Source of the DNA: CAYZIC01 sp964478335
GTDB taxonomy: Bacteria > Verrucomicrobiota > Kiritimatiellia > RFP12 > DVOR01
Assembly (NCBI GenBank): GCA_964478335.1
Contig: CAYZIC010000045.1
Location: 1 to 17,420, forward strand
Direction of reading: 5' to 3'
Length of the DNA: 17,420 nt
Numbering within the stretch: the first letter of the stretch is position 1; each line of letters starts with the position of its first letter. Positions 8,893 through 15,837 of the stretch are shown piece after piece. The notes below the pieces were generated by a model that was given only the letters and a program-made list of their open reading frames with translations, was not told where the DNA came from and searched no databases. A program made the position numbers and the translations under genes.

Positions 8893-8918
8893 TTCACTGC
8901 GGCGCAAGTCGCAGTGAA
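8893..8918. repeat. 9-bp hairpin TTCACTGCG / CGCAGTGAA
   Basis: This is a perfect nine-base inverted repeat with an eight-base loop, 8893-8901 with 8910-8918. It has no following T-run, so by itself it is not a terminator. It stands next to the short terminator at 8925-8945 and could stabilise a transcript end or be part of a REP-like element. Confidence 0.6.
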
Positions 8919-8924
8919 CTTTCC

Positions 8925-8945
8925 AGCGGCGTAAGCCGCTTTTTT
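8925..8945 (+). terminator. short intrinsic terminator with GTAA tetraloop
   Basis: AGCGGC (8925-8930) and GCCGCT (8935-8940) enclose the loop GTAA, which would be a GNRA-type tetraloop in RNA, followed directly by a run of T to 8945. It is a backup to the stronger terminator at 8774-8816 and lies just upstream of the next promoter. Confidence 0.7.
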
Positions 8946-8947
8946 GC

Positions 8948-8976
8948 TTGCCTTTGGTAGGCGTTTTTTGTATAGT
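8948..8976 (+). promoter_or_regulatory. predicted promoter of the ebo-like operon
   Basis: TTGCCT (8948-8953) and TATAGT (8971-8976) are separated by exactly 17 bases. The -10 box matches consensus at 5 of 6 and the -35 at 4 of 6. The expected start near 8983 leaves a leader of about 36 bases before the AGGAGGG ribosome binding site at 9006-9012 and the ATG at 9019. No further promoter of this quality is apparent in the short gaps between the next six genes. Confidence 0.6.
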
Positions 8977-9018
8977 AGCGGTGTATTTTGTTTAGTAGAT
9001 TTTATAGGAGGGCTTATT

Positions 9019-9861
9019 ATGCCTATTATTGAGCCGCATATCCACATGATTTCTCGCACGACTGATGAGTATCAAGCGATGCACCGGGCGGGTATCCGAG
9101 TCTGCGTGGAACCGTCTTTTTGGCAAGGTGCGAATCGTCGCTATGCAGGAACTTTTTTTGACTATTTCCGTCTTTCGTTGGAGTTTGAACAGCTCCGAGC
9201 GGCTCGCTTTGGGATTGACCATTTTAGTGCGATCGGAATGAATCCCAAAGAAGCCGAAGATCGCCAGCTAGCCGATGAAGTGATCGATGGGATGGGAGAA
9301 TACTTGGATCATCCTCGCTGTGTGGCACTAGGAGAGATCGGGTTTAACGCTATCACGGCTAACGAAGAGCACGCATTGGTGCGTCAACTCTTGATGGCCG
9401 AAGAACGCAAAATGCCGGTGATCTTGCATTTGCCGCACTTCAACAAGCTCAAAGGCATCACGCGTGTCTTGGAGATTATCAAGGCCGAGGGACTGACTCC
9501 AGAGCGGATCGATATCGACCACAATGTTGAGGAAACAATTGCACTGGCTCTGGCATCAGGTTGCTATGCGGGGATGACCGTTTACCCCTACTCTAAGCTC
9601 TCACCAGAGCGTGTCAGTGCCATGATTCGTGAGCATGGACACGAGCGCGTCTTGGTCAATGGCTCTGCGGATTGGGGCATCTCCGATCCACTAAGCTTGA
9701 TCAAGGTGGTCGACCAGCTGCGTAAGGATGGCTTTGACGAATCGGTCATTGAGCAGATCACCTATCACACGCCAATGGCATTTTATCAAGCTTCTCCTCA
9801 CTGGACTCCCAATTTTGATATCGTCCCGCAGGATCCCACAACATTTCAACGCCAACCTTAA
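9019..9861 (+). CDS. eboB: TatD-family metal-dependent hydrolase, EboB-like
   Basis: This is a 280-residue amidohydrolase-fold barrel protein of the TatD type. Metal ligands are in place: His7 and His9 (EPHIHM), Glu106 (GEIGF), His137 and possibly His140 (HLPH), His168 (DHNVEE) and Asp218 (SADWG). The stretches PHIHMISRTTDEY at the N-terminus and SADWGISDP at 216-224 fit what I remember of EboB rather than general TatD nucleases. EboB belongs to the ebo cluster, whose products help carry a scytonemin precursor to the periplasm in cyanobacteria. Its own substrate is unknown. I chose ATG 9019 because the perfect AGGAGGG lies seven bases upstream. A TTG at 8944 would add 25 residues and lie within terminator and promoter sequence. 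It is the first gene of a six-gene operon. The EboB name is a recognition from memory. Confidence 0.88.
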   Translation: MPIIEPHIHMISRTTDEYQAMHRAGIRVCVEPSFWQGANRRYAGTFFDYFRLSLEFEQLRAARFGIDHFSAIGMNPKEAEDRQLADEVIDGMGEYLDHPRCVALGEIGFNAITANEEHALVRQLLMAEERKMPVILHLPHFNKLKGITRVLEIIKAEGLTPERIDIDHNVEETIALALASGCYAGMTVYPYSKLSPERVSAMIREHGHERVLVNGSADWGISDPLSLIKVVDQLRKDGFDESVIEQITYHTPMAFYQASPHWTPNFDIVPQDPTTFQRQP

Positions 9862-9886
9862 TTGCGATGCTTGCGGGAGGCGGCCC

Positions 9887-9910
9887 ATGTCTCTGCCAAC
9901 GATACGCTAA
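9887..9910 (+). other. seven-codon mini-ORF between eboB and the kinase gene
   Basis: ATG at 9887 opens a frame encoding MSLPTIR and stops at 9910, 17 bases before the kinase ATG. It is preceded by GGGAGG (9875-9880), a better ribosome binding site than that of the kinase itself. It could be a leader peptide or a re-initiation device that tunes kinase translation. A chance frame is also quite possible. Confidence 0.3.
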
Positions 9911-9927
9911 CAAAAAAGGCCTCACTT

Positions 9928-12888
9928 ATGTCTGACACGACCATTCTCACTGATGTAGATAGCAAAACCGTCGTCTTGCCTGCGGCAACAGGATCATCTG
10001 CAGAGGTGGTGCTGTCGGATGCGCTCGGCCCTACGGATCATTACCAAATCTGTGGCAAGGTGGGCGATGGGGGTATGGGGGTGGTCTATTTGGCGCGAGA
10101 TCGCCGATTAGGGCGCTTTGTCGCAATCAAACGACTCAATGAGACTGCGCTGGCGAGCGATTCTCTCAGGCAGCGTTTCTTGCAGGAAGCGCGTGCTGTG
10201 GCTGCACTTAACCATGCGCATGTAGTCCACATCTACGAGCTGGGAGAGGATCAATTAGGCCCCTATATCGTCATGGAATATGTCGCAGGCCCCCACCAGA
10301 CCGAGCTCTACAATCCTAATGAGTCTCCCGATGCGCCCATCACGCCTCCGCCGAGTATGACGCTGGAGCGCTATGTCAATGCTCGCGGTGCAATGACGGC
10401 AACTGAGGCTGTCGAAATGATCCTCAAGCTGGCTCGTACAATGGCCTATGCTCACAGCTGTGGTATTATCCACCGCGACCTCAAACCTGCCAACGTCTTG
10501 CTCGATGTCGCCAGTGAACCAAAAATCGTGGACTTTGGGTTGGCGCGTTTGGCGAAGCGGGTCGAGACTGAGCAAGTTGAAGCGATCACGGTACCTGGTG
10601 AGCGCTTACTGAGTTTGGGCTATTCTGCGCCAGAGCTAGAGGAGGATGCCAGTATCAGTGATGAACGCGCCGACGTCTACAGCCTTGGGGCGATCTTTTA
10701 CTTTTTGCTTATCGGCCGCAATCCACGCTTTTATCGTGAGCAGGATATCCCGCTCTATTTGCGTGAGGTCATGCGACGCTCTCTAGAAAACACTCGTGAG
10801 CAGCGATTCCGCTCGGTCGGGGACTTTATTCGAGCACTCACGGAGGCTCAATCCCGCGGTCAGGTGGTCGTGCCAACGGTCAAAACGACGTGGCGATGCA
10901 AATGGTGCGATGCGGTCAATCCGATCACCACCAAGTTTTGTGCCGAATGCGGGTGGGATGGTTCGGAGTCTTGCCCGGAGTGCGATGCGCAGACTTTTGT
11001 CGGACAGCAATTCTGCTCGGCATGTGGCGCTGACTGTCGCGTTTATGAGCAGGCAAACAACATCCTCAAGCAGCTCACCCAGGCGATGACAATGCGTCGC
11101 TATGATCGCATCGCAGCACTCGTGGGCCGCTTACAGGGATTTGAACCCTCAGGCAGCCAGGGGCAAGCTTGGCTCAACCAAGCGAGAGAAATCGCAAGCA
11201 AAGCAGAGAAATGCCTCGCAAAGCGTGGGCGATTGGCCACGTCTATTCCTCGGGAATTAAAGGCTGAGAACTACGAGCGTGCGGCGACCTTTATCGAGGA
11301 GTTTCGTTTGCTCAATGAGGACCAGCACGTCTATCAGCATGAGCTGGAGCAGATCCCTTTATTGATTTTGGAGCGAGATAGCATGCGCATTAAGCAAGCT
11401 CTTACGGATCATCAGTGGAGTCAAGCGGCTACTTTGATTGACAATTTGAGCCCCCAATCAGCTAACTCACCTGAGGTGAGAGCGTTTCAGGACATTCTCA
11501 AGAAATACACACGTCAGTCGATGCGTCTAAAGCGAGTCTCGGTCGCAATACTAATTGCGCTAATTTACCTATTAATTATGCCTCTGGCAGGACTCATTAC
11601 ACCACGTAAACCTTTACCTGCGCTACTCCAAGTGCTCTTTACGCCAGCCAAATGGGTCTACACCGCACCTGCTATCGGGTCGGGATTACAATTTTACTTA
11701 TCCACGATTGATCGAGACCATTCGATCACGGACTACTTTAATCCCGCTCACCCAATGATGCCAACCACACCAATCCCTGTCACGCCATCGCTCCCCAAAG
11801 CCGTCCTAGAAAAACAGCGCCTCTACGAATCTCAAATCACAGAGGTCGATGCTGCGAGGCGTTCTCTTGGGGCTACACTTCGCGTGCAATACCGCCAAGC
11901 ACTCTCAAAATTAAGCCAAAAACGCCGCGAAGCGGGCGATTATGAGGGACTTATCACGGTTAACCAGGCCCTCGAAGACTTTAAGATGACCAATGAGATC
12001 GGTCGAACCAATCCCGATGAATTGCCCGAGCTCACGACAATCAAAGAATCCTACCAGCAGATGGAAAACGGCAACCATGTGCAATTAGCACACCAAGTCT
12101 TGGCTGCTTACAATGCCTATGTCTCGGCTCTTGATCATATGCGCAAGCTCGACACCAAGCGTGACAACCTCGCTCAAGCTAAGATCATAACCGATGAAAT
12201 CAATCGTGTCAAAGCGCTCGACTACATCGCCAATGTCAAAAAGGTCGCTGGCATCGATGAGGCGACAACTAAGCAACCCTCGCCAGCGACAAACCTCTCT
12301 GCAAAGGAAATGGAAGAGGTCAAAATCGCCCATGATAATCTCTTGACACAGATCAATGATATCGATAAACATTTTGGCGAGCTTAAAAGTGAATTCAAGC
12401 GACAGTATGTCGCATCGCTCCGTGAGCTCATCGCCCAATACAATACCCTCGAGGACACCTCCAATTGGACGGCGGCATCGCAAGAAATGAATCGTTTTTT
12501 ACAATATGACTCCATCGACACGGAGAATATCGTCCTCGAACCAGAAGCCCTCCGCGCCATGCAGCTATTTCTACTCAAGGAGATGAAGCAAGCCGAGCAG
12601 CGCCATGCGATGTCGGTCGTGGCTAAAACTAAGAGCTACATTACTGAATTAGAAACGTGGAAGCGGACCTTTACCATGAAAGACCTCCTTGCTTGCGCCG
12701 CAGCGGTGAATACCGAGCTCAAGCGTATCCGCAAATCCCCCATCTATCTCAATGCCCTCAATAGCATCAATGCCGACAACCAATCTCACGCAGAGGAGGA
12801 TAACTCCACTGCGACTCCCTCCTTGGGAGCCCCCTCTCCCACCCCTCAAGCTCCTCAACAAAATAAAGGATCCGATCGTGAAGACTAA
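9928..12888 (+). CDS. transmembrane serine/threonine protein kinase with zinc ribbons and repeated ectodomain
   Basis: This 986-residue protein is a bacterial eukaryotic-type kinase. The catalytic domain (about 38-305) is complete: Gly-rich loop GDGGMG (46-51), Lys68 in VAIKRL, Glu87, HRDLKPAN with Asp184, DFG from Asp202, and APE (234-236). It should phosphorylate Ser/Thr on target proteins. Residues 324-370 hold cysteine pairs (324/327, 338/341, 349/352, 363/366), two zinc ribbons. A helical stretch follows to about 530, then one membrane segment (about 537-557). The remaining 430 residues are predicted outside the membrane and contain four helical repeats starting at 655, 731, 827 and 904. 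The tail is Pro/Ser/Asn rich. ATG 9928 is preferred over the TTG at 9862, with AAAGG at 9915-9919 as a modest ribosome binding site. Its stop overlaps the next gene. Its ligand and targets are unknown. Neighbouring operon proteins are the obvious candidates. Confidence 0.9.
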   Translation: MSDTTILTDVDSKTVVLPAATGSSAEVVLSDALGPTDHYQICGKVGDGGMGVVYLARDRRLGRFVAIKRLNETALASDSLRQRFLQEARAVAALNHAHVVHIYELGEDQLGPYIVMEYVAGPHQTELYNPNESPDAPITPPPSMTLERYVNARGAMTATEAVEMILKLARTMAYAHSCGIIHRDLKPANVLLDVASEPKIVDFGLARLAKRVETEQVEAITVPGERLLSLGYSAPELEEDASISDERADVYSLGAIFYFLLIGRNPRFYREQDIPLYLREVMRRSLENTREQRFRSVGDFIRALTEAQSRGQVVVPTVKTTWRCKWCDAVNPITTKFCAECGWDGSESCPECDAQTFVGQQFCSACGADCRVYEQANNILKQLTQAMTMRRYDRIAALVGRLQGFEPSGSQGQAWLNQAREIASKAEKCLAKRGRLATSIPRELKAENYERAATFIEEFRLLNEDQHVYQHELEQIPLLILERDSMRIKQALTDHQWSQAATLIDNLSPQSANSPEVRAFQDILKKYTRQSMRLKRVSVAILIALIYLLIMPLAGLITPRKPLPALLQVLFTPAKWVYTAPAIGSGLQFYLSTIDRDHSITDYFNPAHPMMPTTPIPVTPSLPKAVLEKQRLYESQITEVDAARRSLGATLRVQYRQALSKLSQKRREAGDYEGLITVNQALEDFKMTNEIGRTNPDELPELTTIKESYQQMENGNHVQLAHQVLAAYNAYVSALDHMRKLDTKRDNLAQAKIITDEINRVKALDYIANVKKVAGIDEATTKQPSPATNLSAKEMEEVKIAHDNLLTQINDIDKHFGELKSEFKRQYVASLRELIAQYNTLEDTSNWTAASQEMNRFLQYDSIDTENIVLEPEALRAMQLFLLKEMKQAEQRHAMSVVAKTKSYITELETWKRTFTMKDLLACAAAVNTELKRIRKSPIYLNALNSINADNQSHAEEDNSTATPSLGAPSPTPQAPQQNKGSDRED

Positions 12889-13654
12889 TCTAACCACGCT
12901 TAAATCAGTCAAACCCCTCAAGGCCAGCTACTACCTCCTCACTTTTGACGCTCCAGACATCGCCAAAACGGCTCTACCTGGACAATTTGTTCATGTCAAA
13001 GTCCCAGCAATGCACGAAGCTCGCATGCGCAGACCCTTTAGCATCTACGGAGTCAACCGAGACAAAAATGAGCTTATGATCATGTATAAGGTCGTGGGCA
13101 AGGGCACGCGCTTTATGGAGCAAATGGCTCCAGGTATGCAGGTCGACATCCTCGGACCAATCGGTAGGCCCTTTCCTACAGACGCTATTGAGGGTACGCC
13201 CTATTTAGTCGGTGGCGGATACGGGGTCGCACCGCTCTACTTTTTGGCCACGCAGCTCCCCAAAAAGGGCATCCTATTCGTTGGCGGTCGTACCGCCGAT
13301 GACATCCTCGAGATCGAGCGATTTCAAGAGCTAGGCTGGGAGGTACGTGTCACCACTCAGGATGGCTCGCTCGGCGAAACAGGTCTCGTGACACTCCCCC
13401 TCGATGCTGCTCTCGCCAAAGACAACAAGGCGACGCTATTTTCTTGTGGGCCAGATGGACTCCTCCATGCTGTAGGCGATCGTGCCATCGCGCACAACAT
13501 CAAGGGCTGGCTATCGCTCGATAAGCACATGATCTGCGCTGTTGGTGCATGCCTGGCTTGCGTGCAAAATCTCATCAAAGCTGACGGATCTCCCTGGGTC
13601 GGCAGAGTCTGCGTCGATGGTCCAATCTTTGAAGCCCGCGAGATCCAATGGTAA
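12878..13654 (+). CDS. PyrK-like FAD/[2Fe-2S] electron transfer subunit
   Basis: This 258-residue protein of the ferredoxin reductase superfamily resembles PyrK, the subunit that carries electrons between NAD(H) and dihydroorotate dehydrogenase type 1B. RRPFSIYG (51-58) is the FAD-binding motif, GGGYGVAPL (112-120) and SCGPDGL (189-195) fit the NAD-binding half, and Cys220, Cys225, Cys228 and Cys245 fit the C-x4-C-x2-C-xn-C iron-sulfur cluster motif. I start it at GTG 12878 because AAAGGA lies seven bases upstream and because the N-terminus then matches the family. A start at 12752 would add 42 Pro-rich residues translated from the kinase tail. It overlaps the kinase gene by 11 bases, so translation is coupled. 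No pyrD is present here. It may serve pyrimidine synthesis with a distant PyrD, or feed electrons to another partner in this operon. Confidence 0.88.
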   Translation: MKTNLTTLKSVKPLKASYYLLTFDAPDIAKTALPGQFVHVKVPAMHEARMRRPFSIYGVNRDKNELMIMYKVVGKGTRFMEQMAPGMQVDILGPIGRPFPTDAIEGTPYLVGGGYGVAPLYFLATQLPKKGILFVGGRTADDILEIERFQELGWEVRVTTQDGSLGETGLVTLPLDAALAKDNKATLFSCGPDGLLHAVGDRAIAHNIKGWLSLDKHMICAVGACLACVQNLIKADGSPWVGRVCVDGPIFEAREIQW

Positions 13655-13678
13655 ACAATCTCCTCGACTAAGGTGCGT

Positions 13679-15124
13679 ATGAAAAAAATCCTCATCCTTG
13701 CTTGTCTCTTTGCCTCGTCGCTACTGGCGGCATCTAATCCGCAGTTTTCTGCTGCGGTTAAGACGGCCTATCAACAGGCCTCCTCGGTGGCGATCTGCCA
13801 TGAGCCAACCACCGAGGTAAAAATCTACAACCTGATTAAGCAAACGACCGAGGCTCGACCGACCTTGGTCGAACAAGAAGCCTTGCGCAAGCTTGCGGTG
13901 CTCAAGATGGAGCGCGATGATTCGCTCAGAGCCCTCGAGTATGTCCTCTATACACTCTCGCTGGCGGATGTTGACTCCCTACCCAAGTTTCTCAAAGCAA
14001 AGGCAGCCTTTAAGGCAACTTTCCCAAAAAACGAATTACTCGCCTACCTCAATATCAACAGCGTCCTCAAGACCTGCACCCAATGCAGAGGTAAAAATAT
14101 CGCCACCGTCACCTGCCCATCTTGTAAAAATAGCGGCCGCTGTGTACGCTGCAAGGGCCGCGGCAAAATCAAACCAGTTGCGTCATTCTCAAGCACCTCC
14201 TCAGCGGTCGCATGCCCGGCATGCAAAAGCTCGGGGCGCTGCTCTAAGTGTCAAGGTGCAATTAAGGCCTGCACATTCTGCAAAAATACTGGTCGACTCG
14301 TCGATTTTGACAAGCTTACCTCCCGTATCAATGAGGTCGCCATGCGCGCCCTACCCCTCGCTCAAGCACGTGTGCAGTCTTGGCTGGATACTCAAGAGCA
14401 ATCGGCAAGGCTCGCCAAGATCATTCTATCAATGAATATCTCTGGCGACCTCACCCAAGCGGCTGATGAGCTCAAAGCAGCCCTCTCACTCAATACCCTC
14501 GCCCATCAACTTCCCCAAGCTCAAGACCTCCTCAATGCCATACGTACCAAAATTGCAGATGATCTCGCCAATGCTGATGCGATCGTTATACCACGAGGCA
14601 ACATCACCCGAGCAATCCAATCAGCCCAGCTCCAAAGTGACACCAAACGAGCCATCGCAATCCTCAACCACGCGATCACGGCCAATCCCACGGCAGACAA
14701 TCTGCAAGCCGCCAAAATCGCACTCAAAGGATTTGAAATCTCCTGTCAACAAAAGCGTACTGCGCGCAATGACCAACTCTTGGAGGCTCTCGCAAGAATC
14801 AAACAAATCACAGATCCTGAGACAGCCCTCGCACAGCTCGCACTCTTGAGCCAAGATGCTGAGCAAGGCATGCCCGCTCGCCTCGAAATTACCCACTACC
14901 AACAGTCGCTCCAAAAGCAAATCTCAGAGGAGTCCTCCACGACTCAAAAGCTCCTCTACTATGGGGGTGTCCTGCTTGCGATCATTATCGTCGCCTACCT
15001 CCTCATCTCAACCATCCTCACCAAAGCCAAAGAGGCAGCCCGCAAAAAACGCCGCCAAGCCATCGTCATCCCCTCACGCATGCGCTCACAAATCCCTGAT
15101 GAGGATCCTTTTACTAAAAGGTGA
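13679..15124 (+). CDS. exported Cys-rich membrane protein with six CxxC pairs
   Basis: I do not recognise a named family for this 481-residue protein. It begins with a signal peptide (MKKILILACLFASSLLAAS). Residues 133-201 carry twelve cysteines in six CxxC pairs (133/136, 146/149, 155/158, 179/182, 188/191, 198/201), several followed by Gly, as in the zinc-binding region of DnaJ. Helical, Ala/Leu-rich sequence follows, possibly TPR-like, then one membrane segment (about 427-446) and a basic tail KEAARKKRR that should face the cytoplasm. It is thus predicted as a periplasmic domain anchored at its C-terminus. Zinc binding or thiol redox chemistry are both possible. ATG 13679 is preferred over GTG 13673. 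It lies 24 bases after the PyrK-like gene and overlaps the region before the UbiA-like gene. No J-domain is present, so it is not DnaJ itself. Confidence 0.8.
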   Translation: MKKILILACLFASSLLAASNPQFSAAVKTAYQQASSVAICHEPTTEVKIYNLIKQTTEARPTLVEQEALRKLAVLKMERDDSLRALEYVLYTLSLADVDSLPKFLKAKAAFKATFPKNELLAYLNINSVLKTCTQCRGKNIATVTCPSCKNSGRCVRCKGRGKIKPVASFSSTSSAVACPACKSSGRCSKCQGAIKACTFCKNTGRLVDFDKLTSRINEVAMRALPLAQARVQSWLDTQEQSARLAKIILSMNISGDLTQAADELKAALSLNTLAHQLPQAQDLLNAIRTKIADDLANADAIVIPRGNITRAIQSAQLQSDTKRAIAILNHAITANPTADNLQAAKIALKGFEISCQQKRTARNDQLLEALARIKQITDPETALAQLALLSQDAEQGMPARLEITHYQQSLQKQISEESSTTQKLLYYGGVLLAIIIVAYLLISTILTKAKEAARKKRRQAIVIPSRMRSQIPDEDPFTKR

Positions 15125-15129
15125 TACAC

Positions 15130-15837
15130 ATGAGTAAGCCCTCATCTCCTGCCCAAAAGCGATTCTCATCATGGGTGCACTTCTTACGCATGCCCAATCT
15201 ACTCACCGTACCGGGAGATGTACTCGTCGGATTTTACGCCATGACGGCCAATCCGGACTGGATTCTACTCCTCTACACCTCCATCGCATCGTGTGCGCTC
15301 TATGCCCTAGGCATCATGCTTAATGACTTTGTTGATCTCGATATCGACAGTAAAGAACGCCCCACCCGCCCTCTTCCAGCAGGAGAGATTCCCCACCTGC
15401 ACGTCGTCATTGCCATGACCCTCTGCTATCTACTCGCGCAGGCAGCAACGCAGTCGCTATTCACCCTCTTACTCTTTGGCCTCATTGTCTGCTATAATGG
15501 CTTAAAACGCTTTTTCCCTTTAGGTATCATACTCATGGGAGCCTGTCGTAGTGCCAACGTCCTCTTAGGCGCAGCCATCGCAACCAAAGGAGCCTGGCAA
15601 ATGCCCCCAATCGCGTACTTGCTCATTCCCTTTGGCTACATCGTCCTGCTCTCACTCATCGCTCGCAATGAGGCCACCCACCCCATCTTACCCAGGATTG
15701 TGGGATTTTTGCTTGGGGGCTATATACTCCTGCAAACCGCCCTACTCATCGCTCTGGGTGCCTGGCAATGGGTCCCAGTCCTCCTCATTGCGTATCTGGC
15801 ATTTACCCTCCTCTCTCGAAAGATTGCCGCATCATGA
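15130..15837 (+). CDS. eboC: UbiA-like membrane prenyltransferase family protein, EboC-like
   Basis: This 235-residue integral membrane protein has about seven hydrophobic segments. NDFVDLDID (65-73) is the first Asp-rich motif of UbiA prenyltransferases (NDxxDxxxD), followed by ERPTRPLPAGEI at 76-87, also typical. YNGLKR at 122-127 corresponds to the conserved loop before the second half. The usual second DxxxD motif is not visible, and the sequence near ARNEATHP (178-185) stands about where it is expected. The protein is shorter than typical UbiA (near 290). These traits fit the EboC group, whose substrate is unknown. Many UbiA relatives attach isoprenoid chains to aromatic or polar acceptors. 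ATG 15130 follows AAAGG with good spacing, six bases after the stop of the Cys-rich gene. Its stop overlaps the next start in ATGA. The EboC assignment is supported by EboB and EboF in the same operon. Confidence 0.85.
   Translation: MSKPSSPAQKRFSSWVHFLRMPNLLTVPGDVLVGFYAMTANPDWILLLYTSIASCALYALGIMLNDFVDLDIDSKERPTRPLPAGEIPHLHVVIAMTLCYLLAQAATQSLFTLLLFGLIVCYNGLKRFFPLGIILMGACRSANVLLGAAIATKGAWQMPPIAYLLIPFGYIVLLSLIARNEATHPILPRIVGFLLGGYILLQTALLIALGAWQWVPVLLIAYLAFTLLSRKIAAS

Larger units (their letters stand above)
8661..9018. other. structured intergenic region, no gene
   Basis: This 358-base gap separates the transporter operon from the ebo-like operon. It contains no plausible coding frame and no tRNA-like cloverleaf. 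It is packed with dyads: AGCGGC/GCCGCT at 8709-8723, a large imperfect inverted repeat 8726-8741 with 8850-8865 (14 of 16 pairs), a strong terminator nested inside that repeat, a second hairpin at 8893-8918, a short terminator at 8925-8945, and finally a promoter at 8948-8976. The nine-base string GAGCGTAGC at 8852-8860 recurs at 4254-4262, and GCGGCTGCGCCGC at 8710-8722 recurs near 17189. Short REP-like intergenic elements are therefore possible. Confidence 0.7.

Noticed and set aside
8661..8900. tRNA or structured small RNA in the gap
   Set aside because: The dyads do not form a cloverleaf and no TTCGA-type arm or CCA-proximal stem is seen. Terminators and REP-like palindromes explain the structure better.
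8944..9018. Upstream TTG start for the EboB-like gene
   Set aside because: It would lie in terminator and promoter sequence, while AGGAGGG sits directly before ATG 9019 and the EPHIHM motif then falls at the expected N-terminus.
12752..12877. Longer N-terminus for the PyrK-like protein
   Set aside because: The extra residues are a Pro-rich reading of the kinase tail in another frame. GTG 12878 has a good ribosome binding site and gives the usual family length.
14075..14281. The Cys-rich gene as a DnaJ chaperone
   Set aside because: The CxxC pairs recall the DnaJ zinc region, but there is no J-domain or HPD motif and the protein has a signal peptide and a C-terminal anchor.
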